In this document: one piece after another, positions 25,934 to 33,501 of the stretch
How the letters are laid out: the number at the start of each line of letters is the position of its first letter
How positions within the stretch are numbered: the first letter of the stretch is position 1
Origin: Parcubacteria group bacterium ADurb.Bin192
GTDB lineage: Bacteria > Patescibacteriota > Patescibacteriia > 2-12-FULL-60-25
Assembly (NCBI GenBank): GCA_002070095.1
Contig: MWCR01000002.1
Coordinates: forward strand, 55,824-119,823
DNA length: 64,000 bases
Direction of reading: 5' to 3'
Position numbers and translations under genes: made by a program
The notes under the pieces: model-generated
The model's input: the letters and a program-made list of their open reading frames with translations, nothing else
Told to the model about the DNA's origin: nothing
The model's database searches: none

Positions 25934-27040
25934 TTATTGCGGTGACCTGTTTTTAGTTTTTCTTTTAATCAAATCATCGATAAACCAAGATATTAAACCG
26001 GTCAGAATAACCATAGTGCCTACCAAAAAAATCTTGCCGCGGGTCTGGAGAGTCAGAGCCAAAGAACCGGCGGCCGCCGAAACCAGCCACAGCAGCCAAA
26101 TCGTGGTCTTGTAAGGCAAACCGGCGGCCCTCAAACGAAAATGCAAATGCGTGTCATCCCCTTTAAAAGGATTTTGACGGCGCCAGCAACGCCTTAAAAC
26201 CACAAAAAAAATATCAGCCACCGGGATAGCTAACACAGCCATGGCTATGGCGATTTTGGCGCTGGAGACAATGGCCAAGAAACCCAAACAAAAACCGGCC
26301 ATGGTACTGCCTCCCTCACCCAAAAACTGCTTAGCCGGATGTTTGTTAACCGGTAAAAAGCCCAAATACGAACCTCCGACCGCGGCCGCCAGAATAGCGG
26401 ATCCGGGCTGGAAATATGTGGGCAAAGCTGACAACAACCCCACCATGGCCGCTCCGATAACCGTGATGCCGGTCACCAAACCATCCAAACCGTCCGTTAT
26501 TTTGGTGGCATATACAGCCACCATGAGCCACACAAAAGTTATCAAGTCGCCGGGCAAAGACAGGACATAAAAACCATCCCAAGGACGCCAGGTCCACCAA
26601 TTCAAATACCAAGCCGTGGAAGTAGCCGGACTGGTGACGTGCATAATGGTGGTTCCGGAAATTATCACCAGCAGACTGGCCAAAATCGGAAACACGATAC
26701 TCTGCCAAGGCTTTAACACGTATTTATCATCCAACATGCCGCCCACATTCAAAACAATCAACCCCAATAAAAAACCAACTATTTGTTCGATGGATATTTT
26801 GGCTAAAAAAATCCCGCCGTCAAAACACAAAAACAAAACCACCAGCATCAAGGCTAAAAGAATGCCCAGACCTCCCCACAAGGGAGTGGGTTGCTCATGA
26901 ATCTTTCTGCCTCCGCGCGGCATGTCCAAAGCCCGGTATTGAACCGCCCAGCGGCGGGTAAAAAAACTGAAAATATAAGACAAAACAAAACCGGCTGCGG
27001 TTACCAGCAAAACATAGAACCATAAATCCTGATAAGACAT
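25934..27040 (-). CDS. WecA/MraY-type polyprenyl-phosphate sugar-phosphate transferase
   Basis: The 368-residue protein has about ten transmembrane helices and the motifs of glycosyltransferase family 4. These are RKIHEQPTPLWGGLGILLAL, the metal-binding GGMLDDKYVLKPWQ, ATKITDGLDGLVTGI, FLPVNKHPAKQFLGEGG and GDDTHLHFRL, with the terminal histidine motif on the cytoplasmic face. It moves a sugar-1-phosphate from a UDP-sugar to undecaprenyl phosphate. FLGEGGST differs from the FMGDTGSL common in both MraY and WecA, so the substrate is open; the HLHFRL motif favours a WecA-like role in glycan or lipid-linked sugar synthesis. It begins three bases after the Clp ATPase stop. Confidence 0.85.
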   Translation of the reverse strand: MSYQDLWFYVLLVTAAGFVLSYIFSFFTRRWAVQYRALDMPRGGRKIHEQPTPLWGGLGILLALMLVVLFLCFDGGIFLAKISIEQIVGFLLGLIVLNVGGMLDDKYVLKPWQSIVFPILASLLVIISGTTIMHVTSPATSTAWYLNWWTWRPWDGFYVLSLPGDLITFVWLMVAVYATKITDGLDGLVTGITVIGAAMVGLLSALPTYFQPGSAILAAAVGGSYLGFLPVNKHPAKQFLGEGGSTMAGFCLGFLAIVSSAKIAIAMAVLAIPVADIFFVVLRRCWRRQNPFKGDDTHLHFRLRAAGLPYKTTIWLLWLVSAAAGSLALTLQTRGKIFLVGTMVILTGLISWFIDDLIKRKTKNRSPQ

Positions 27041-27043
27041 GGA

Positions 27044-29764
27044 CTAGTCGGAAAAAATATCCGGTGCTTTATCTACGCTGAATGAGCCGTCGTCATTCAA
27101 GACTATGGTATCGCGCCTGGCGGCTTGATTTTGCAATAACAAATCCGCCAAAGGCGTTTCCACTCTTTCTTGAATAACCCGCCTCAAAGGACGTGCTCCA
27201 AAGGCCGGATCAAAGCCGGCTTCAGCCAAATCTTCCACGGCCTGGTCTTCAACCCTGAAGTTAATGCCCTTGGCCTCCAGATTACGCCCTACGCGGTTTA
27301 ACATCAACCAGGCAATCTGTACCACCTCATCGCGCGTCAAAGGCTTAAACACGATTATGCCGTCGAAACGATTCAAAAATTCAGGCCTGAATATGCCTTT
27401 CAGCTCTCTTTCCAATAAAGCGGTCTTAATGCGCTCCATGGACTCACCTTCGCTGACCGCGCTTTGGATATAAGATGTACCCGCGTTGGATGTCATGATA
27501 ACGATAGTATTGGTAAAATCCACGGTCCGGCCCACACCGTCAGTCAAACGGCCGTCGTCCATGACCTGCAAAAACAAAGTTAAAATATCAGGGTGAGCTT
27601 TTTCGATTTCATCCAGCAAAACAATGGTAAAAGGTTTTTTACGCACGGCCTCGGTCAACAAACCGCCCCGTTCATCTCCGGGCATGCCTATCATACGCGC
27701 CACCGAATTTTTATCTTGATATTCTGACATGTCCAAACGCACCATGGCGTTTTCATCACCGAAATATTCTTGACCCAAAGTTTTAGCGCATTCGGTTTTA
27801 CCCACGCCGGTCGGACCCAAAAACAAAAAGTTGGCGATAGGACACTTCCCCTCTCTTAAATCAGCCCGCGCCCGGCGGATAGCCCGCGCCACGGCCACCA
27901 CAGCCTCATCCTGCCCCACTATGCGCCCGTGCATTCTATCTTCCAAATTCAACAATCTTTCGGATTCGGCCTGCGTGACCATTTCCACCGGAATATTGGT
28001 TTTATCATGCACGATCCGTGAAACATCTTCGGCTGTCACAAAAATTCTGTCACCCCTTTCTTTATGCGCCAAAACCGCGGCTTCACGAATCACATTCAAA
28101 GCATTCAAAGGCGGAGCCACGTCATGCAAATAGCGCAAAGCCAAACTGGTGGCTTTTTCCAAGGCCGCGTACGAAAAAAAGACGTTATTTTTATATTCAA
28201 TACTCCCTGACTTGGCCATCAAAACCCTGATGGTTTGTTCAGCGTCAGCCGCGGGCACGGCCACCTTGACCATCTTCTTGCCCAAAGATCTGTTTTCCAA
28301 GAATTGAGTCCAAGCCCGTGGCGTGCTGGTGGCCACCAGCAGACAATAGCCCTTGTCCATTTCACTGGCCAAAGTTTCAGCCAGATCCATGGGTCCGCTG
28401 CCCGCGCCTACCAAAGCCTCTATGCCATACAAAGCCAAAACAATGTTGCCTGACATAGCCACTTCGTGGAGCATGGCTAACAATCTTTCAGCCGCCAAAC
28501 CCGGGTCTCCGGCCGCCACCACTTGCGCCAAATTCACAGACACCAGTCTTTTATCAAACAATATTTCGGGCACATCCTCTTCCACCATTTGCCGGGCCAG
28601 CTGTTCAACCACCGCGGCTTTGCCAGCTCCTGACTCGCCCACCAAAACCACGCCCTGTTGACCGCTTTCCAACCCCCTCATCAGCTCGTCCATGACTTTT
28701 GAGTTGCCGATCATGGGCGATAAATAGCCTTGCCTGGCCAGCAAGGTCAGATCCTCGCTAAAGCGATCAAGCAGAGAAGTTTGCCGGGCGGTCATGGCCC
28801 GGTTCATCACGGACTTGGGTTTAAGCCGAGCCAATTGCACAAAACGATCTTGATCTTCTCTGAGCTTGGAATGCAGTAACACCCATTCGGCCACATGAGC
28901 CACGTGATTGAAAGGAAAGCCCAGACTGTCCAATAGTTCTTGCAGTTTCAAGCTTTCATTGAAAGCCTGCAAAAATATTTCCATGGGCGTGACATATTTG
29001 CGGTTGGTCTGGTCAGCCAAAACAAAAGCCGAAGCCAGCACGCGTTTGGCCTCTCGGGAAAAACTGATGGGCGGCCTGCCTTGCGCTCCGCGGAGCATCA
29101 ATCTGACCAAGGGTTCCTTAATTTTATCGAAAGAGATGCCCAGACGCACCATGAACAACGAACCGTCCTGGCTGGTTAGAATGGAGGCGAATAATACTTC
29201 TGGCGTAATTTCAATCAAACCCAGTTCTTTGGCCAGTTTGTAGGCTTTTTCCACCACTTCCATGGCGGCCGGAGAATAATAAGCCGATACTTCCAAAGAA
29301 TACTTAACTTCTTCGGATTTTGCCTGTTCGGGCTTATTGATCCAATGAGGTAATAGTTTGGCCGGGGCCGTAAACTCACTCATCCTGAAAACAAAATAAG
29401 CCGACAAAACAACGGCGATGTACAACAGAGTCACAAACCAATAACCCCGGGTCCAAAAATCCAAAGTTTGCACGTCCGCGATCGTAAAATTGGGTATGGT
29501 TTGAAAAAAGAAGACGATCGTCAACAAAACTATCACCGTCATGAGCGCCAAATGCAGGATGGCATTGATTTGCAAACGCAGTTTCCGCCCGGCAATCGTC
29601 AAATCATCCACGGGCGTCGCCCAAACCAAAAAACCTTGCTCTGAAGGAATGCCCACCCCGGCTCCTCTGCACAAAGCACAGTTGCGAGAGCCTCTTGGGT
29701 CGCCATTACATTCCGAACACACAATTGCTTGAGGCACGGCCGGCAGGTTGTTATCTTCAGACAT
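27044..29764 (-). CDS. Membrane-anchored Clp/Hsp100 ATPase with inactive first AAA domain
   Basis: The 906-residue protein has four parts. A zinc ribbon CSECNGDPRGSRNCALCRG (16-34) comes first, then two transmembrane helices (about 66-88 and 108-126), and a Clp N-like region (about 165-290). The first AAA domain follows, with P-loop GESGAGKAAV (376-385, the usual Thr/Ser after Lys is Ala) and ALYGIEALVG where DEI is expected (444-453). RR of the arginine-finger segment is KK (SLGKKM). The second AAA domain (about 610-880) is intact: LFLGPTGVGKTEC, VLLDEIEKAHPDI, TSNAGTSYI, FRPEFLNRFD, GARPLRRVIQ. No ClpB coiled M domain and no clear ClpP-docking G-F loop are seen. It is probably an unfoldase at the inner membrane. 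It is co-transcribed with genes at 25934 and 29768. Confidence 0.88.
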   Translation of the reverse strand: MSEDNNLPAVPQAIVCSECNGDPRGSRNCALCRGAGVGIPSEQGFLVWATPVDDLTIAGRKLRLQINAILHLALMTVIVLLTIVFFFQTIPNFTIADVQTLDFWTRGYWFVTLLYIAVVLSAYFVFRMSEFTAPAKLLPHWINKPEQAKSEEVKYSLEVSAYYSPAAMEVVEKAYKLAKELGLIEITPEVLFASILTSQDGSLFMVRLGISFDKIKEPLVRLMLRGAQGRPPISFSREAKRVLASAFVLADQTNRKYVTPMEIFLQAFNESLKLQELLDSLGFPFNHVAHVAEWVLLHSKLREDQDRFVQLARLKPKSVMNRAMTARQTSLLDRFSEDLTLLARQGYLSPMIGNSKVMDELMRGLESGQQGVVLVGESGAGKAAVVEQLARQMVEEDVPEILFDKRLVSVNLAQVVAAGDPGLAAERLLAMLHEVAMSGNIVLALYGIEALVGAGSGPMDLAETLASEMDKGYCLLVATSTPRAWTQFLENRSLGKKMVKVAVPAADAEQTIRVLMAKSGSIEYKNNVFFSYAALEKATSLALRYLHDVAPPLNALNVIREAAVLAHKERGDRIFVTAEDVSRIVHDKTNIPVEMVTQAESERLLNLEDRMHGRIVGQDEAVVAVARAIRRARADLREGKCPIANFLFLGPTGVGKTECAKTLGQEYFGDENAMVRLDMSEYQDKNSVARMIGMPGDERGGLLTEAVRKKPFTIVLLDEIEKAHPDILTLFLQVMDDGRLTDGVGRTVDFTNTIVIMTSNAGTSYIQSAVSEGESMERIKTALLERELKGIFRPEFLNRFDGIIVFKPLTRDEVVQIAWLMLNRVGRNLEAKGINFRVEDQAVEDLAEAGFDPAFGARPLRRVIQERVETPLADLLLQNQAARRDTIVLNDDGSFSVDKAPDIFSD

Positions 29765-29767
29765 AGT

Positions 29768-30163
29768 TTATAAAGATGGCATTTGCGACATAAACATGCC
29801 GGAAACAATATTTTGCAAAGCTAAAAAGAAAGCCAAGGGCGGAATTATCATCCAACATAAAATCAACACAAAATAAATCACTCCTTCGGCCGCCAAAGCG
29901 ATTCCCCGGCCGATGATGACCACCAACCGCATAAAAACACTGATAGCCCTCCCCTGCCAGTCATATTGTCCGTACATGGGCACAAAAAAATTCTTCAACC
30001 AAATCTTGAAGGAATATTGTTTAATCCGATAATGCAAACCATCAATACACCAGCTGATCATTTTTTTAAGACCCGTGGTGTACCACCAAATAGGAAACCA
30101 AGCCAAACTGCCCAGTAAATCAATAAACAGCAATCGCGCGAGCGCTCCCGTGCTTTTCAGCAT
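29768..30163 (-). CDS. Hypothetical membrane protein upstream of the Clp ATPase
   Basis: The protein has 131 residues and three to four hydrophobic stretches (LARLLFIDLLGSLAWFPIWW, VFMRLVVIIGRGIALAAEG, VIYFVLILCWMIIPPLAFFLAL). A basic amphipathic stretch lies between them (KMISWCIDGLHYRIKQYSFK). I do not recognise the family. It ends three bases before the Clp ATPase start, so the two are co-expressed, and it may be a membrane adaptor for it. A TGC-TATAAT extended -10 box lies eight bases before its ATG. Confidence 0.7.
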   Translation of the reverse strand: MLKSTGALARLLFIDLLGSLAWFPIWWYTTGLKKMISWCIDGLHYRIKQYSFKIWLKNFFVPMYGQYDWQGRAISVFMRLVVIIGRGIALAAEGVIYFVLILCWMIIPPLAFFLALQNIVSGMFMSQMPSL

Positions 30164-30171
30164 ATGGGCTC

Positions 30172-30180
30172 ATTATAGCA
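30172..30180 (-). promoter_or_regulatory. Extended -10 promoter of the 29768-30163 gene
   Basis: The minus strand has TGC followed by perfect TATAAT (30172-30177), eight bases before the ATG at 30163. The presumed -35 region falls in ACATGYT heptad repeats. Confidence 0.55.
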
Positions 30181-30445
30181 TGAAATCATGTAGCATGTAG
30201 CACGAAGCATGTAACAAACAGACTAGCGTCCATAACTTCCTGATCCACAAAACATGTAGCATGTAACATGTAACAAACAACCCAACGTCCCGCGTCCTAC
30301 GTAACCACCCCCGTCATCCTGAATTTACCGTGCCCCTCGAAGTCGTAAGACATAGTGGGGGTTCAGGATCTCATCACTCAATCATCAAGACCACAATCAT
30401 GTCATTGCGAGTGGAGCGTAGGCGGAGCGCGGCAATCTGCTTAAA
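30181..30445 (+). repeat. Composite intergenic repeat, copy R2
   Basis: Read on the plus strand it has ACATGTAGC heptads (30185-30275), CCCAACGTCCCGCG-type words (30280-30305), and a GTCATCCTGAATTTACCG...GGTTCAGGATCTCATCA palindrome (30312-30376). It ends with a CAAGACCACAATCATG linker and TCATTGCGAGTGGAGCG...GCGCGGCAATCTGC (30398-30440). Module order is the same as in R1 (inverted) and R3 (direct). No gene is present. Confidence 0.85.
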
Positions 30446-30513
30446 ACATCAGACAGGTCAACGAGATTAAGGTCACCTCGGGCGACCGGCGCAATTTCAC
30501 TAAAATAATTCGT

Positions 30514-30540
30514 AAAAAAAACAGGACGCGAGTCGCGTCC
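30514..30540 (-). terminator. Rho-independent terminator of the structured RNA
   Basis: On the minus strand GGACGCG-ACT-CGCGTCC is followed by TG and eight T residues. It is a textbook intrinsic terminator and is not next to any protein gene on that strand. Confidence 0.9.
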
Positions 30541-31149
30541 GTGTCAGCTGTGCTGGCGCCCGCTTGGCGCCGTTCCCCCTCGCGCTTGCGTATGTGCTCG
30601 CGCGATACCCTCATTGACAGTGTAAAACTGGGCCGTTGACCTGGCTGGCACTCGTTCAGTCGCTATGGAGTGCCGGGTCGGTCGTGATGCCGTTTTTGTT
30701 CTGTCACGAAGGAGCGGGGTTGATCGGGAGGATGAATTAGGCCCGAGGGCCGCGTGCCTTATTCGGCAGGCGGTCAGGTTGCAGCTTCCCATGAGCTGCT
30801 CGCGAGGAGGCACCTCGCGCTATTTATGTGCGGTCCACGGGGGCTGACTAGACCCGTGTGCCATGACCGTCGTCCGTAGGTGGACGAAGACCTTGGGACA
30901 TGCACCTAAGCGCACTCCCGAGCCTGGCAAACCTCTGCGCCAGAACTATCTCACCGTTCACGTTTTCCTTTCTTTTGGGTTTGATGGTTTTTGTTTTTTT
31001 TCGCAGTTTGGGGTTCAGTCTATTTCCCTCACCCACACGAAAGATACTTGGTCATTTAATCGACCTCCTTTTATCTTTGTGAGCCGGCAGAAGCACTGCT
31101 CTGGCCGCCTCTGGTGAAAAACCTCAATTTGAGGCAAAAAAAGACTTAC
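30514..31149 (-). ncRNA. Probable structured non-coding RNA of unknown family (~630 nt)
   Basis: No convincing coding frame crosses this GC-rich region. On the minus strand many perfect local hairpins follow each other: CTGGC...GCCAG, CGTCC-ACCTAC-GGACG, CACGGG...CCCGTG, CGCGAGG-TGCCT-CCTCGCG, GCAGCT-CATGGGA-AGCTGC, TGCC-GAATAA-GGCA, GGCC-CTCG-GGCC, GGCACTC...GAGTGCC, TCGCGC...GCGCGA and GGCGCC-AAGCG-GGCGCC. The last is followed by a strong terminator at 30514-30540. Promoter-like boxes precede it. Near the 5' end is AAAGGAGGT, seven bases before a tiny frame (MTKYLSCG, stop). I looked for RNase P RNA, tmRNA, SRP and 6S signatures on both strands and found none. The boundaries are inferred from the promoter and terminator. 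Confidence 0.65.
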
Positions 31150-31155
31150 ATATTT

Positions 31156-31183
31156 TTTATAACTTGTCAACCCCCTTTGTCAC
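31156..31183 (-). promoter_or_regulatory. Promoter-like boxes before the structured RNA
   Basis: The minus strand has GTGACA (31178-31183), 16 bases and TATAAA (31156-31161). A TTGACA (31165-31170) lies in the spacer and may serve an alternative start. The predicted start is near 31149. A CCTCA-TGAGG mini-hairpin follows at about 31120-31133. Confidence 0.5.
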
Positions 31184-31466
31184 ATATCTAGCGTACATAG
31201 CTTCCTCTCACGTACCTCACGTCCCTAGCGTCCATAACGTACCTAACATCCTACGTCGCTCGTCCCAGTCGTCCCACGTCAAAACCAACGCTAGTCCTCC
31301 CTCTCATTCGACCGTTTTCGTCATCCTGAATTCATTTCAGGATCTCATCACCAAATTATCAAAACCACAATCATTGCGGGCTTAATGGAATGGAGCGCGG
31401 CAATCTACTCATAAGCCAGCGACCCAGCAGATTGCCGCGTCGTCGGACTCCTCGCAATGACATCGT
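31183..31466 (+). repeat. Composite intergenic repeat, copy R3
   Basis: In plus orientation it has GCGTACAT/ACGTCC words (31190-31285), GTCATCCTGAATTCATTTCA with GGATCTCATCA (31320-31350), a CAAAACCACAATC linker, and TCATTGCGGGC...GCGCGGCAATCTAC. That last module is mirrored by AGATTGCCGCG...CTCGCAATGACA (31428-31462), making a long imperfect palindrome. No gene is present. Confidence 0.85.
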
Positions 31467-31474
31467 AAAGATAT

Positions 31475-31512
31475 AAAAAAATTCCTCCGGAAACGCGCGA
31501 CCGGAGGAATTT
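31475..31512 (-). terminator. Terminator of mraZ-rsmH-ftsL
   Basis: On the minus strand AAATTCCTCCGG pairs with CCGGAGGAATTT across a ten-base loop and is followed by more T residues. It lies 18 bases beyond the stop of the ftsL-like gene. Confidence 0.9.
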
Positions 31513-31529
31513 GTCATCCCAGCGCCATT

Positions 31530-31868
31530 TTAGCGCCGAACGAAGGCATGGGCGGCGGGATTGATGTATTCCGGGTCTTGCACCGGAACCAATCCCAGTC
31601 CCTGCGCTCGTTCAGCGAGGGCATGCAAGGATGATGCTTTGGCTGTTGAATCTTCCAAAGCCATAATATCTCTTTGCAAATAATTGACTCTTGTTTCCAG
31701 CTTCTGCAGTTTATCACTGCGTGGAGCGGCTCCCACGATTTGCGCTACATATAAACCGGCCAAACCCAGCCAAACCACCAAAACCAAAAGGCTCCAACCC
31801 ATGGCTCCTTGTGGGATTTGGCGACCGATTGGCTCCTTAAAGCCAAAACGTTGATGCGGTCTGGTCAT
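31530..31868 (-). CDS. FtsL-like cell-division membrane protein
   Basis: With the ATG at 31868, which overlaps the rsmH stop as ATGA, the protein has 112 residues. It has a short cytoplasmic start, one transmembrane helix (GWSLLVLVVWLGLAGLYVAQIV, in parts), and a predicted coiled coil (SDKLQKLETRVNYLQRDIMAL). This bitopic layout and its position right after rsmH fit FtsL, which joins FtsB and FtsQ in the divisome. Sequence identity in this family is always low, so the call depends on topology and synteny. ftsI and the mur genes that usually follow are absent; a strong terminator ends the unit. Confidence 0.65.
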   Translation of the reverse strand: MTRPHQRFGFKEPIGRQIPQGAMGWSLLVLVVWLGLAGLYVAQIVGAAPRSDKLQKLETRVNYLQRDIMALEDSTAKASSLHALAERAQGLGLVPVQDPEYINPAAHAFVRR

Positions 31869-32812
31869 AGCAATAGCGTAAGTCCGTGACATAAATATTT
31901 TTGTGTTGTTGCGTTTTTATATGCCGCGCGCAGCTTGGCGCTGCGGGCGCGTGGATTATGTTTTATTTCGTCCTCGGTGGGACGAACAGGTTTTTTTGAA
32001 ATTTGATACCCTTGGTATTTTTTGAATGTTTGTTTGACGATACGGTCTTCAAGTGAATGAAACGATATCACGACCAAGATGCCGCCGGGCGCTAGAATCG
32101 CATCCGCTTGACTTAAAGCGGAGCGCAAGGCCTGCAGTTCATCGTTAACCGCGATACGCAGTGCTTGAAATGTTTTGGTTGCCGGATGTATGCGCGAGCG
32201 GGCGTAAACCGCGGGCACGCAAGATTTGATGAGTTCAGCCAGTTCCAAAGTCGTTTCCAAAGGCTTTTCTTGCCTCCGGTTGACAATGGCGACGGCTATT
32301 CTGTGCGCGTAACGTTCTTCCCCGTATAAACCGATAAGTTGAGTCAGCTCTCGCTCACTCCAATGGTTCACGATCGTGGCGGCGACCAAACCATCCTCAT
32401 TGGCTTTAGGACCCAAACGCATGTCCAAGGGGCCTTGAGCTTGAAAAGAAATGCCCTTGGAAGCATCGGCCAGTTCATCGGAAGAAAGGCCCAGATCCAT
32501 CAATATCCCGTCGAATGGCGCCCAGCCCGATTCCTCGGCTGTTTGACGCAAATGACGAAAATTCTGTTCCACGATCTTCCAGCGCGAGCCATAGGCCGGC
32601 TGTTTTTGACGCGCGCGGCTCAGAGCCGCTTCATCGACATCCATGGATAACACCTTCCCATCAGGAGCCGACAGGTTTAGAAGCTCAGTCGTATGAGTGC
32701 CTCCGCCTAAGGTGGCATCCAAATAGCGACCACCTGATCGGGGCTTTAGCAATTCCATAACCTCTCGAACCATGACAGCTCGATGGACGGAATCTATTGG
32801 CGATTGCTTCAT
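31865..32812 (-). CDS. rsmH: 16S rRNA C1402 N4-methyltransferase RsmH (MraW)
   Basis: The 315-residue protein uses SAM to methylate C1402 of 16S rRNA. The N-terminal VHRAVMVREVMELLKP and YLDATLGGGTHTTELL form the SAM pocket, DGILMDLGLSSDEL gives the DLG motif, and LDMRLGPK follows. The late signatures are RSRIHPATKTFQALRIAVND and GGILVVISFHSLEDRIVKQ with the catalytic region. It overlaps mraZ by four bases upstream (ATGA) and the ftsL-like gene downstream, so all three are translationally coupled. Confidence 0.96.
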   Translation of the reverse strand: MKQSPIDSVHRAVMVREVMELLKPRSGGRYLDATLGGGTHTTELLNLSAPDGKVLSMDVDEAALSRARQKQPAYGSRWKIVEQNFRHLRQTAEESGWAPFDGILMDLGLSSDELADASKGISFQAQGPLDMRLGPKANEDGLVAATIVNHWSERELTQLIGLYGEERYAHRIAVAIVNRRQEKPLETTLELAELIKSCVPAVYARSRIHPATKTFQALRIAVNDELQALRSALSQADAILAPGGILVVISFHSLEDRIVKQTFKKYQGYQISKKPVRPTEDEIKHNPRARSAKLRAAYKNATTQKYLCHGLTLLL

Positions 32813-33240
32813 AATCCTATTGGTCCGAGTCTTTCGGCTATTTGATCACCATTAGCCTCTGTTTGGACTACATATGCCTGCCAGGCCGTTTTGTCCCAAA
32901 TTTCCAAGCGGTCGTAAAGACCTGATATCACCACCTGTTTTTGAAGACCGGCGTAGATACGCAAGTATTCCGGAATGGTAATACGCCCGGATTTGTCTAT
33001 TGAGACTTCCATGGCTCCGGCCAGCATCAGACGAGCGAAAGCGCGGGTATCCGCGGTTGAGAGCGGCAAGGCGGCTATTTTGGCCGCCAAGGATCTCCAT
33101 TGCTCCTTGGGATAAAGGAACAAAGTATGATCAAGCCCGCGCGTAACAACAGCTCCATCTTTAAGCGCGGTGCGATAGCCGATGGGAACGGACAGCCTCC
33201 CCTTGTCGTCAAGCGTAAAATGAAACTCTCCGATAAACAT
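32809..33240 (-). CDS. mraZ: Transcriptional regulator MraZ
   Basis: From ATG 33240 the protein has 143 residues beginning MFIGEFHFTLDDKGRLSVP; the upstream in-frame codon is a TTG and is less likely. It contains two SpoVT/AbrB-like half-domains: DDKGRLSVPIGYR in the first and VSIDKSGRITIPEYLRIYAG in the second. MraZ forms rings that bind TGGG repeats at its own promoter. Such repeats are present here (33341-33364), so autoregulation of the division cluster is expected. The leader between promoter and gene is about 110 bases. Confidence 0.93.
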   Translation of the reverse strand: MFIGEFHFTLDDKGRLSVPIGYRTALKDGAVVTRGLDHTLFLYPKEQWRSLAAKIAALPLSTADTRAFARLMLAGAMEVSIDKSGRITIPEYLRIYAGLQKQVVISGLYDRLEIWDKTAWQAYVVQTEANGDQIAERLGPIGL

Positions 33241-33288
33241 ATTTAACAGGCTTAGTATCAATCCTCAACCCAACCGGTTTCGGACTAT

Positions 33289-33326
33289 AAAAAAACGGGG
33301 GGAAGGCCGGCGCATCCCTGGATGCG
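33289..33326 (-). promoter_or_regulatory. Leader hairpin between MraZ box and mraZ
   Basis: On the minus strand CGCATC-CAGG-GATGCG (33311-33326) is followed 15 bases later by CCCCCCG and seven T residues (33289-33295). It could be an attenuator; the gap between stem and T run makes it non-standard. Confidence 0.35.
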
Positions 33327-33340
33327 GCAACCTTTCTATT

Positions 33341-33393
33341 CCCACCTTTTCCCACTGACACCCAGTTTATGCCACTAGACTACATTTGGTCAA
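33341..33393 (-). promoter_or_regulatory. mra promoter with three-repeat MraZ box
   Basis: The minus strand has TTGACC (33388-33393), an 18-base spacer and TAAACT (33364-33369). Three TGGG direct repeats spaced exactly ten bases (33361-33364, 33351-33354, 33341-33344) overlap and follow the -10. This is the published MraZ operator layout, TGGGN repeats separated by five bases. Confidence 0.8.
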
Positions 33394-33501
33394 CCAATAA
33401 AATACAGCTATTTTTTAGCTGTATTGAGTCAAAAAATCGTTCTTTTTTTGTTCCAATGTGGATAATGCGATTCCCCACTTTAGGCTTATTAACACCGGCA
33501 T

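Noticed and set aside
30544..31036. Two frames of 89 and 62 codons inside the structured RNA
   Set aside because: One lacks any start signal and has Arg/Ser/Thr-rich random-like composition; the other begins with GTG and would need a +1 shift from the SD-led ATG. Hairpins run through both.
30514..31149. RNase P RNA, tmRNA, SRP or 6S RNA
   Set aside because: No GAAAGTCC/ACAGAA...GGCTTA pair, no tRNA-like CCA end or tag frame, no GGAAGGAAGCAGC-type SRP loop, and the length is wrong for 6S.
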